Positions 1 to 5,974 of a DNA stretch of 7,231 nucleotides are shown here, piece by piece. Position 1 is the first letter of the stretch, and each line of letters begins with the position of its first letter. The notes beneath the pieces are model-generated. The model had not been told where the DNA came from and searched no databases. It saw only the letters and a program-made list of their open reading frames with translations. This DNA comes from Deltaproteobacteria bacterium RBG_16_44_11. GTDB lineage: Bacteria > Desulfobacterota > Syntrophia > Syntrophales > Smithellaceae. The stretch covers positions 1,697 through 8,927 of the forward strand of contig MGQN01000019.1 of the NCBI GenBank assembly GCA_001797845.1, in the 5' to 3' direction. Position numbers and translations under genes: made by a program.

Positions 1-878
1 ATTTCCGGCAATTAATTCAATATATTTTATCCGGCCTTTCTAACGGCGCTATTTACGCGCTGATTGGTTTTGGCTTTGCCATTATCCATAACGCGACCGG
101 CATCATCAATTTTGCTCAAGGCGAGTTTGTGATGCTGGGCGGAATGTTAACGTTTTTCTTCCTGGTTATTTTTGGTCTGCCGCTTGCGCCGTCCATTATT
201 CTGGCTATTCTTATTTCCACAATCGTGGGTATAACTTTTGAACGTCTGGCCATCAGACCGCTTAAGAACGCGAAGCCAATCCGTCTGATAATTATTACTA
301 TCGGCGCCAGCATTTTTATGCGCGGTGCCGCTATGCTGATCTGGGGGAAAGACACTCATGCCCTGCCCGCTTTTTCCGGAAACGATCCGCTTTATATTGC
401 GCAAGCAACAATTCTTCCGCAACACCTATGGATTTTTGCCATAACTATTTTAATCATTATTGCCAGCAGGCTTTTCTTTAATCACAGCATTATCGGTAAA
501 GCCATGCGCGCTTGTGCCTATAACGCGCAGGTAGCAAGTTTAGTCGGCATCGATGTTAAGATTATGGTCATGCTTTCCTTTGCCGTGAGCGCGGCTATTG
601 GTTCCATGGCCGGAATAATAATTGCTCCGCTCACGATGACTTCCTATGATGTGGGGATTATGCTGGGGCTAAAAGGATTTTGCGCGGTCATCATTGGTGG
701 AATGAGCAGCGGTTTAGGTACTGTTCTGGGAGGACTTCTGCTGGGCTTATTGGAAGCTTTAGGTGCCGGGTTCATTTCCGCCAGTTATAAAGATGCCATC
801 GCCTTTATAATTTTGTTATTAATTCTTTTTTTCCGGCCGGAAGGCTTATTTAAGAAAAAAGAAACAGAAAGGGTTTAA
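1..878 (+). CDS. livH: LivH-type branched-chain amino-acid ABC transporter permease (5' partial)
   Basis: Inner-membrane permease subunit of a HAAT-family (LivHMGF) ABC importer, expected to pair with the LivM product encoded just downstream. The reading frame is open from base 3 and gives 291 visible residues before the TAA. LivH proteins are usually about 290-310 residues, so only a few N-terminal residues are probably missing. The GTG at 129 is internal: conserved LivH sequence lies upstream of it (SGLSNGAIYALIGFGFAII, then GIINFAQGEFVMLGG). Further family marks are the cytoplasmic loop IGKAMRACAYNAQVASLVGID, which resembles the loop that contacts the ATPases, and the glycine-rich segment GGMSSGLGTVLGGLLLGLLE near the C-terminus. 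The protein is very hydrophobic, consistent with about eight membrane helices, and ends in a basic tail (KKKETERV). It is 40 bp from livM and probably in the same operon. The transported solute is not determined by the sequence: branched-chain amino acids are usual, but aromatic compounds, urea or amides are known for this family. Confidence 0.93.
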   Translation, partial: FRQLIQYILSGLSNGAIYALIGFGFAIIHNATGIINFAQGEFVMLGGMLTFFFLVIFGLPLAPSIILAILISTIVGITFERLAIRPLKNAKPIRLIIITIGASIFMRGAAMLIWGKDTHALPAFSGNDPLYIAQATILPQHLWIFAITILIIIASRLFFNHSIIGKAMRACAYNAQVASLVGIDVKIMVMLSFAVSAAIGSMAGIIIAPLTMTSYDVGIMLGLKGFCAVIIGGMSSGLGTVLGGLLLGLLEALGAGFISASYKDAIAFIILLLILFFRPEGLFKKKETERV

Positions 879-918
879 CCAGGATGATGCTTCGCCGGAA
901 GGTTTACAGTTACATATC

Positions 919-1893
919 ATGACGAAAGAAAAACGCCAAATACTGATTTTTTTAATCTTTGCTCTGGCTTTATTGATCACGCCTTTTTTTCTTCAGGGAA
1001 GCTATTATTTAAATGTGCTGGTTTTTATCGGCATACATACTATGCTGGCCGTGGCGCTAAATCTGCTTTTGGGATATGCGGGCCAGATTTCACTGGGGCA
1101 TGCCGCTTTCTTTGGCCTGGGCGCTTATATATCCGGAATACTCACAACTAGATTTTCCCTTGATCCCTGGCTGGTCATTGTTTTAGCGGCTGTTTGCGCC
1201 GCAACAATAGCTTTTGTTATCGGATTTCCTATTCTAAAGCTCAAGGGGCATTATCTGGCGATGGCCACCCTCGGCTTCGGGATTATCATATATATTATTT
1301 TTAACGAAACCGTAAGTTGGACCGGCGGCCCTTCAGGATTATCAGGCATACCCAGTTTGCATATCGGTTCGTGGATTTTTGATAATGATTTGTATAATTA
1401 TTATTTAATCTGGATAATTACTCTTGCGGTCATGCTGTTGTCCATCAATTTATCTCAATCCCGCATCGGCAGGGCGCTCAGAGCCATACATGATTCCGAG
1501 GTGGCAGCCCGTGTTATGGGCATAAACGCCCGTGTTTTAAAAGTGCAAATCTTCACTGTTTCCGCGTTTATTTCCGCTATAGCCGGAAGCCTGTACGCTC
1601 ATACCATGACATTTATTGCTCCGGCATCTTTTGGATTCAACTTTTCTGTGGAACTGGTGACGATGGTGGTAGTCGGCGGCCTCGGCAGTATCTACGGCTC
1701 ATTTCTGGGCGCGGCGATTCTTACGATATTGCCGGAATTTTTACGATTTTTTCACGATTTTGATATCATTATTTACGGTTTGCTGTTGATTATAATTAAT
1801 ATGTTTATGCCCGGCGGCCTGATCAGCGGCCTGCAATCCCTTGCGGAGATTGCCGCCGCTAAAATGAAAGGAAAAACCCGCGGCGATGCTTAG
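919..1893 (+). CDS. livM: LivM-type branched-chain amino-acid ABC transporter permease
   Basis: Second permease subunit of the Liv-type importer, 324 residues. Diagnostic segments are GYAGQISLGHAAFFGLGAY (about 52-70), LKLKGHYLAMATLGFG (106-121), TGGPSGLSGIP (135-145), the ATPase-contact loop GRALRAIHDSEVAARVMGIN (184-203) and VVGGLGSIYGSFLGA (251-265). A hydrophobic N-terminal helix follows a short basic start (MTKEKR). About eight to ten membrane helices are likely. The length suits the shorter LivM form; E. coli LivM is longer, with an N-terminal extension. ATG 919 is the only reasonable start: no ATG or GTG occurs in frame between it and the livH stop. Its ribosome site is weak (GGAAGG at 897-902 is too far away). 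The last 8 bases overlap the livG start, which points to translational coupling within the operon. Confidence 0.95.
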   Translation: MTKEKRQILIFLIFALALLITPFFLQGSYYLNVLVFIGIHTMLAVALNLLLGYAGQISLGHAAFFGLGAYISGILTTRFSLDPWLVIVLAAVCAATIAFVIGFPILKLKGHYLAMATLGFGIIIYIIFNETVSWTGGPSGLSGIPSLHIGSWIFDNDLYNYYLIWIITLAVMLLSINLSQSRIGRALRAIHDSEVAARVMGINARVLKVQIFTVSAFISAIAGSLYAHTMTFIAPASFGFNFSVELVTMVVVGGLGSIYGSFLGAAILTILPEFLRFFHDFDIIIYGLLLIIINMFMPGGLISGLQSLAEIAAAKMKGKTRGDA

Positions 1894-2638
1894 ACTCGAA
1901 GGTATCACCAAAATATTTGGCGGGCTGACCGCCCTGAAAGATGTGTCGCTGTCCGTGACCACAGGATCGATAACCGGCATCATCGGTCCTAATGGCGCGG
2001 GAAAAACCACGCTATTCAATATTATCACCGGCCTTTATACTCAGACATCCGGAGATGTGTATCTAAACCAAAAAAATATTTCATTTTTTCCTCCCGAAGT
2101 GCTTGCGGGAATTGGCCTGGTGCGTACATTTCAAAATGTGGAACTATTCGGGCAAATGACGGTTCTGGAAAATGTCATGGTTGGACTCCATACCAAAAGC
2201 CACAGCGGTATTTTTAGTTGTGCTTTCAAAATGCCCGGGCAGATAAAAGAAGAAAGATATATTAGGGAAAAAGCTTTACAGTGGCTGGAATTCACCGGCA
2301 TGGCGGATTTGTCCGGGATTCAAGCGGAAAATTTGCCTTTTGGGAAGGGAAGGCTGTTGGAAATTTCCCGTGCGCTGGCTGTTGAACCCCGGATTATTTT
2401 AATGGACGAGCCTGCAGCAGGATTAAACAGCCGCGAAACAGCCGGGCTTGCTCATCTCATAAGTAGGATCAGAGAATCCGGCATAACAGTAGTTCTTGTA
2501 GAACATGATATGGAACTGGTTATGGACATTTGCGAGTCCATTATTGTTTTGAATTTGGGAAAAAAACTTACGGAGGGCACGCCGCGGGAAATTCAGGAAA
2601 ACGAAGCAGTCATAGCGGCATATCTGGGAGACGGATGA
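1886..2638 (+). CDS. livG: LivG-type ABC transporter ATP-binding protein
   Basis: Cytoplasmic ATPase subunit of the Liv-type importer, 250 residues, close to the usual length of about 255. Visible motifs are Walker A GPNGAGKT (34-41), Q-loop glutamine in RTFQN (Q83), Walker B ILMDEP (171-176) with catalytic Glu175, the LivG hallmark PAAGLNSRET (176-185), and the switch His207 in VEHDM. The C-terminal EAVIAAYLGDG is typical of LivG. The ABC signature is degenerate: the position of the usual LSGGQ, commonly YGQQRRLE in LivG, reads FGKGRLLE (about 152-159). All other ATPase residues are intact, so the protein should be active. ATG 1886 overlaps the livM stop by 8 bp. The nearest purine-rich stretch (AAAGGA, about 1867-1872) is 13 bases upstream, so translation is probably coupled to livM. 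Immediately after the stop begins a 124-bp palindrome that separates it from livF. Confidence 0.95.
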   Translation: MLRLEGITKIFGGLTALKDVSLSVTTGSITGIIGPNGAGKTTLFNIITGLYTQTSGDVYLNQKNISFFPPEVLAGIGLVRTFQNVELFGQMTVLENVMVGLHTKSHSGIFSCAFKMPGQIKEERYIREKALQWLEFTGMADLSGIQAENLPFGKGRLLEISRALAVEPRIILMDEPAAGLNSRETAGLAHLISRIRESGITVVLVEHDMELVMDICESIIVLNLGKKLTEGTPREIQENEAVIAAYLGDG

Positions 2639-2640
2639 TA

Positions 2641-2764
2641 ACGGCTTTATAAAAATTGTCAGAGACAAGGCGCGCTAGGGAAGAGGAATGAGACGTACAT
2701 TTCCGTACGTCGCAATGACGAAAATCATAGCGCAACGCAGTATATGGCAATTTTTATAAGCCGT
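2641..2764. repeat. Imperfect 124-bp palindromic element A between livG and livF
   Basis: The terminal arms 2641-2658 and 2748-2764 are inverted repeats that match completely except for one indel (ACGGCTTTATAAAAATTG against the reverse complement of CAATTTTTATAAGCCGT). Inner arms GCGCTA (2672-2677) and TAGCGC (2728-2733) also pair. The centre holds a perfect 7-bp hairpin, GACGTAC (2692-2698) and GTACGTC (2705-2711), with a 6-base loop. It is similar to element B at 3522-3646 read on the opposite strand: 24 of 33 bases match at one end by eye (2641-2673 against 3646-3614). It encodes nothing evident. It behaves like a MITE- or REP-type mobile repeat, and as RNA it could fold into a long hairpin in the livG-livF message. 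No clear target-site duplication was seen. Confidence 0.8.
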
Positions 2765-2776
2765 AAATTAAAAACT

Positions 2777-3520
2777 ATGCTGAAGATTAAAAACATCAAC
2801 ACATATTATGGCCAAGTGCACGCCTTGAAAAACGTTTCGTTGCATTTGACCGAAGGAGAAATAGTTACTCTCATTGGCGCAAATGGCGCCGGTAAAACAA
2901 CACTTCTTAATTCTCTGTCGGGAATTGTGCCGTCCAGAAGCGGCCAGATTCTTTTTAATGATACTCCGATAAATGATCTTTACGCGCATCAAATTGTCAA
3001 AATGGGTATTTCCCAGGTTCCGGAGGGAAGGCAGGTTTTTAAACCCCTTTCCGTTGAGGATAATCTGGAGTTAGGAGCCTATCTATACAATAGAAAGCGG
3101 GCAGATAAAACGGAGACAAAAAAGACAGGCGAGATGGTTTACGGATTATTTCCTATTCTTAAAGAAAGAAGAAAGCAACTTGCCGGAACATTATCGGGGG
3201 GTGAACTGCAAATGCTTTCCATCGGTAGGGCGCTGATGGCCCGACCAAAACTGTTACTTCTAGATGAACCTTCCATGGGGCTTGCGCCCATGGTGGCTCA
3301 GGAAATTTTTCAGGTGATTGGGAACTTATCGCGGGAAAAGAAAACGACAATTCTTTTAGTAGAACAAAACGCGCGCGCAGCCCTGAAGTTGGCTAATCGC
3401 GGCTATGTTCTGGAAACAGGCCGGTTGATTTTAGAAGGAACCGCTGCCAGTCTGTTGGAAAATAAAGAGGTTCAGCGCGCCTATCTGGGAAAAGATAAAA
3501 AAGAAATATGGGAACGATAA
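2777..3520 (+). CDS. livF: LivF-type ABC transporter ATP-binding protein
   Basis: Second cytoplasmic ATPase of the Liv-type importer, 247 residues from ATG 2777, near the family norm of about 235-240. Motifs are Walker A GANGAGKT (34-41), the LivF-specific Q-loop block SQVPEGRQVF (79-88), canonical signature LSGGE (139-143), Walker B LLLLDEP (159-165) with Glu164, and LVEQNA (194-199), where Gln197 replaces the switch histidine as is normal in LivF. The start is chosen because family members begin MLKIKNINTYYG; an in-frame ATG at 2744 would add 11 residues encoded partly inside palindrome A. Neither start has a recognisable Shine-Dalgarno sequence: the 15 bases before 2777 are AT-rich and purine-poor. 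The gene sits between two related palindromes and ends 2 bases before the second. The C-terminus carries an extra charged tail (GKDKKEIWER). Confidence 0.93.
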   Translation: MLKIKNINTYYGQVHALKNVSLHLTEGEIVTLIGANGAGKTTLLNSLSGIVPSRSGQILFNDTPINDLYAHQIVKMGISQVPEGRQVFKPLSVEDNLELGAYLYNRKRADKTETKKTGEMVYGLFPILKERRKQLAGTLSGGELQMLSIGRALMARPKLLLLDEPSMGLAPMVAQEIFQVIGNLSREKKTTILLVEQNARAALKLANRGYVLETGRLILEGTAASLLENKEVQRAYLGKDKKEIWER

Positions 3521-3521
3521 A

Positions 3522-3646
3522 GGGGCTGTTGAAAAACGCTCATCTACTGCGTTGCACTTCAAACCTAATCGCTCAACGTATATTAAATATACGCCTCGCG
3601 ATTCGGTTATTATGCGCCTTGTACCTGAACATTTTTGAACAGCCTC
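3522..3646. repeat. Imperfect 125-bp palindromic element B between livF and the ligase gene
   Basis: The terminal arms 3522-3540 and 3628-3646 are inverted repeats with about 16 of 19 bases matching (GGGGCTGTTGAAAAACGCT against GAGGCTGTTCAAAAATGTT). The inner stem AATCGC (3567-3572) pairs with GCGATT (3597-3602). At the centre CGTATATT (3577-3584) and AATATACG (3586-3593) form a perfect 8-bp stem around a single A. The element carries the same blocks as element A in inverted orientation: GTTGCAC/TACTGCGTT on the left (3545-3557) and GCGCCTTGT on the right (3614-3622). There is no open reading frame of note. It starts 2 bases after the livF stop, so it could act as a 3' hairpin that protects or ends the liv transcript, although no U-tract follows. 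Confidence 0.8.
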
Positions 3647-3723
3647 ATGAAAAGGACAAATTTTAAAATGAAATTACAAAAAATAAACCATTTTCATTAT
3701 CTATAAAAAAGCAAAAGGTTTTG

Positions 3724-3729
3724 GGAGGT
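3724..3729 (+). promoter_or_regulatory. Shine-Dalgarno sequence of the ligase gene
   Basis: GGAGGT lies 6 bases before ATG 3736, a near-perfect match to the anti-Shine-Dalgarno. It settles the start: a TTG at 3721 opens the same frame but would place the ribosome site inside the coding sequence. The AT-rich stretch 3647-3720 upstream contains TATAAA (3702-3707) but no convincing -35 at the right distance. Confidence 0.8.
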
Positions 3730-3735
3730 TTTATT

Positions 3736-5037
3736 ATGAGTATCTGGGATCAAACTCATGAGTGTATGTCGCGGGACGAAATCGAGCAGCTGCAATTGGA
3801 AAGATTTCAGGCTGTAATGAACAGGGTACATAAGAATGTTGTCCATTACAGGAAGAAATTTGATGATTTAGGCATTATCGCGGAAGATATCCGTTCGCTA
3901 TCAGATTTGACAAAGATTCCCTTTACTACCAAGGACGATTTGCGCCGAAACTACCCCTACGGCATGTTTGCCGTGCCGTTGAGGGAAGTTGTCCGCATTC
4001 ATTCTTCATTGGGGACGACCGGCAAACCTATCGTCGTGGGTTATACGAAAAATGATATTCGAATTTGGTCTAATCTTGTAGCGCGCTTTATGATTGCCGC
4101 CGGCGTTACTTCTGATGATTTGGTGCAGATAGCTTTCAGCTACGGTATTTTCACCGGAGCGTTCGGTCTGCATTATGGTGCAGAAACAATCGGCGCGTCG
4201 GTAATTCCCATGGGTACAGGAAACACGGAAAAGCAAATAATGATTATGCAGGATTATAAAACCACGGTATTGGTCAGCACACCCAGTTACGCGCTTGCTC
4301 TGGCGGAGCGCCTGGAACAACTTGGCGTGAATGCCAAAACTCTATCGTTAAAGGCCGGCCTTTTTGGCGGAGAGCCGTGGTCGGAGAAGATGCGCGAAGA
4401 AATCGAGCGCAGGTTATTGTTGAGTGCGACGGATAATTACGGTCTTTCCGAGGTAATTGGTCCCGGTGTCGCGGGTGAATGTTCGCGCAAAAAAGGTTTG
4501 CATATTTATGAAGATGCTTTCATTCCGGAGGTTATTAATCCCGAAACAGGCGAAGTGTTGCCATCCGGGCATTCGGGCGAACTGGTGCTGACTACGCTCA
4601 CCAAAGAAGCGTTTCCTATGATTCGTTACCGTACAGGGGATATTACCAGCCTAGACTATGCAAAGTGCGAATGCGGCAGAACGATAGTGCGCATGCAAAA
4701 AGTAATGCAGCGTTCCGATGACATGCTCATCATCAGGGGCATCAATGTGTTTCCCGCGCAAATTGAAGAGGTGCTTTTCAGCGTAGCCAAGGGTGAAACC
4801 CCCTATCAGCTTATCGTGGAAAGAAAAGGCGCGATGGATAGCCTCGAAGTTGTTGTTGAGGTTACGGACAAAATTTTTTCTCAGGAGCTGCAAAAGCAGC
4901 GATATTTTTTGGAGACGGTTAAAAAACACATCGGTGCGCTGACCGGCATTAATGTTGATGTTAAATTGGTCGAGGCCAAAAGCATCCCACGGAAGGAGGG
5001 TAAAATTACGCGGGTGGTTGATAAAAGGCAAATATAA
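3736..5037 (+). CDS. paaK: Phenylacetate-CoA ligase family (PaaK-type) AMP-forming acyl-CoA ligase
   Basis: Cytoplasmic adenylate-forming enzyme, 433 residues, the usual PaaK size (about 430-440). It is expected to convert phenylacetate or a related aryl acid, ATP and CoA to the acyl-CoA, AMP and PPi. Visible motifs are the phosphate-binding loop SSLGTTGKP (90-98), the aromatic/adenine-site block YGLSEVIGPGVAGEC (235-249), YRTGD (298-302), a CECGR cysteine pair (about 312-315) typical of PaaK-like ligases, the hinge region RSDDMLIIRGINVFP (326-340), and the C-terminal IPRKEGKITRV with the likely catalytic Lys423. ATG 3736 is supported by GGAGGT 6 bases upstream. It follows livF by 215 bp, across palindrome B, on the same strand. 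In several anaerobic Desulfobacterota such ligases accompany liv and indolepyruvate:ferredoxin oxidoreductase genes, which suggests aromatic amino-acid or arylacetate metabolism. That context is recalled knowledge, and the exact substrate is unproven; other aryl or short acids are possible. Confidence 0.9.
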   Translation: MSIWDQTHECMSRDEIEQLQLERFQAVMNRVHKNVVHYRKKFDDLGIIAEDIRSLSDLTKIPFTTKDDLRRNYPYGMFAVPLREVVRIHSSLGTTGKPIVVGYTKNDIRIWSNLVARFMIAAGVTSDDLVQIAFSYGIFTGAFGLHYGAETIGASVIPMGTGNTEKQIMIMQDYKTTVLVSTPSYALALAERLEQLGVNAKTLSLKAGLFGGEPWSEKMREEIERRLLLSATDNYGLSEVIGPGVAGECSRKKGLHIYEDAFIPEVINPETGEVLPSGHSGELVLTTLTKEAFPMIRYRTGDITSLDYAKCECGRTIVRMQKVMQRSDDMLIIRGINVFPAQIEEVLFSVAKGETPYQLIVERKGAMDSLEVVVEVTDKIFSQELQKQRYFLETVKKHIGALTGINVDVKLVEAKSIPRKEGKITRVVDKRQI

Positions 5038-5067
5038 TATTTAAACAATAATTTTAATTAACTTGCG

Positions 5068-5084
5068 TGGAAATGATTTTTCCA
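5068..5084. terminator. Possible hairpin between convergent genes
   Basis: TGGAAA (5068-5073) and TTTCCA (5079-5084) form a 6-bp stem with a 5-base loop in the 49-bp gap between the ligase stop and the convergent VTT gene stop. On the + strand a T-rich run (CTTCTTTTTCTTTTT) follows about 5 bases later, inside the lysine-rich end of the reverse-strand gene. On the - strand the downstream sequence is AT-rich without a clean T-run. The stem is short and AT-rich, so a shared bidirectional terminator is only a possibility. Confidence 0.35.
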
Positions 5085-5086
5085 GG

Positions 5087-5755
5087 TTACTTCTTTTTCT
5101 TTTTGAGAATTTCCAGAAGTTTGTCGTGATAGTAATAAGCCAGGATAAAGATAACTGCTCCCACTGCCACCATTACGGCTAAGAAAAGATATTGTTCATT
5201 CCGGGCGACGCTGCCGGTAATAGAAAGCATTGTCGTGCCGAAGAGACGGCCGGCAGTGGAAACCGCGATGAATGTCCATACAGGAATGCGGCTGACACCC
5301 ATAATGTAACATAAGTAGTCCTTGGGAAAGCCCGGAATTAGAAAAAAAAGAAAAAATACCAGAATGCCCTTATGTTCTATAAAATGGTCGAATTTTTCAA
5401 CGGTTTGAGGCTTGACGATTTTTTCCAAAAGCGGCATGCCGAAAAAGTGCGCCAGTAGAAAAGCCAGCCAGGAACCGAGTGTCAAACCGATAGTGGAATA
5501 AATCGTTCCCCAGAAAGGTCCGTAAAGATAACCGCCGATGAGGCCGGATAGCTCTCCCGGGATCGGCGCCGCTACAACCTGCACAATCTGAAGCATAATG
5601 AAAATTATTACATCATAGGGTGATGACCTGATGAAATCTATTAATTTGCCTTTATCTTTAAAAAATAAGTAAAGGTCAAAATGGATAAAAAGATAAATTC
5701 CCAGTCCGATTAATAGAAGTAATAATAGAAGTCTTAAGGTTAAGCTTTTATTCAT
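5087..5755 (-). CDS. TVP38/TMEM64 family (VTT domain) inner-membrane protein
   Basis: Membrane protein of 222 residues, in the usual 200-250 range for bacterial TVP38/TMEM64 proteins of the DedA/VTT superfamily. An N-terminal helix (about 9-26, very leucine-rich) is followed by the VTT core: a re-entrant-type segment with PIPGELSG (64-71), GGYLYGPFWGTIYSTIGLTLG (about 74-94), and the second half FFLIPGFPKDYLCYIMG (about 137-153) with AGRLFGT (168-174). A last helix lies at about 189-208, and the protein ends in a poly-lysine tail. The IPGFPKD block and the Gly/Pro-rich re-entrant loops are the recognisable family marks. Bacterial VTT proteins are implicated in lipid or undecaprenyl-phosphate translocation and envelope homeostasis; the role of this member is unknown. 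It is convergent with the ligase gene and divergent from the thiolase, so it is transcribed alone. No Shine-Dalgarno is visible before the start. Confidence 0.85.
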   Translation of the reverse strand: MNKSLTLRLLLLLLLIGLGIYLFIHFDLYLFFKDKGKLIDFIRSSPYDVIIFIMLQIVQVVAAPIPGELSGLIGGYLYGPFWGTIYSTIGLTLGSWLAFLLAHFFGMPLLEKIVKPQTVEKFDHFIEHKGILVFFLFFLIPGFPKDYLCYIMGVSRIPVWTFIAVSTAGRLFGTTMLSITGSVARNEQYLFLAVMVAVGAVIFILAYYYHDKLLEILKKKKK

Positions 5756-5798
5756 GAAAGAATTTCGATATCTCTTGTCTATAGATTTTCCCGCAATT

Positions 5799-5825
5799 TC
5801 TATACTAATATTTTTTTTTCGTCAA
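5799..5825 (-). promoter_or_regulatory. Candidate promoter of the VTT gene
   Basis: Read on the reverse strand, TTGACG (5825-5820, 5 of 6 to the sigma-70 -35) is followed by a 15-base spacer and TATAGA (5804-5799, 4 of 6 to the -10). The spacer is shorter than the optimal 17 and begins with nine A, i.e. the T-run on the + strand. It would give a leader of roughly 40 bases before ATG 5755. This is a pattern match only. Confidence 0.35.
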
Positions 5826-5961
5826 ATTAAAAGATATCTTACTTGTGTAAAACAGTTGACTAAATAAAAACGATATGCAAGAAAACTACATTCTTTCAAA
5901 TATTTAAAAAATACTGATAGTAATCGCCAAGATAAACACTCATTTATTATAGGAGAGAAGA

Positions 5962-5969
5962 GGGGGGAG
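5962..5969 (+). promoter_or_regulatory. Shine-Dalgarno sequence of the thiolase gene
   Basis: GGGGGGAG ends 5 bases before ATG 5975, inside a long purine-only tract (5951-5970) that also contains AGGAGAG. It supports ATG 5975 as the start and therefore the unusual N-terminal extension of the protein. Confidence 0.7.
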
Positions 5970-5974
5970 ACGAT

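Larger units (their letters stand above)
5756..5974. other. Divergent AT-rich intergenic region
   Basis: This 219-bp gap between the divergent VTT and thiolase genes is markedly AT-rich and holds no supported gene. It contains a run of nine T at 5811-5819, a perfect 10-bp palindrome AAGATATCTT (5831-5840), and a second GATATCT at 5767-5773. Either could be an operator half but neither is identified. A TTGACT at 5856-5861 on the + strand lacks a good -10 at 16-18 bases. The thiolase ribosome site is at its right end. Confidence 0.6.

Noticed and set aside
2744..2776. ATG 2744 as the livF start
   Set aside because: It would add 11 residues encoded mostly by the right arm of palindrome A, has no ribosome site, and family members begin at the MLKIKNINTYYG segment starting at 2777.
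2641..3646. CRISPR-like or tRNA-like interpretation of the two intergenic palindromes
   Set aside because: There are only two copies, in opposite orientation and 757 bp apart with a gene between them. There is no spacer array, no cloverleaf with anticodon and no TTC-type T-loop.
3647..3706. Nineteen-codon frame (starting MKRTNFKMKLQK) upstream of the ligase
   Set aside because: No ribosome site; composition is simply AT-rich leader sequence next to palindrome B.
3721..3735. TTG 3721 as the ligase start
   Set aside because: It would put the GGAGGT ribosome site inside the coding region; ATG 3736 is perfectly spaced from that site and gives a typical PaaK length.
4006..5031. Reverse-strand open frames within the ligase gene
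   Set aside because: Shadows of the PaaK frame with low-complexity, His/Asn-rich translations, no ribosome sites and no recognisable domain.
5856..5884. Plus-strand promoter for the thiolase based on TTGACT
   Set aside because: No acceptable -10 hexamer 16-18 bases downstream; other AT-rich matches in 5894-5922 are equally weak.
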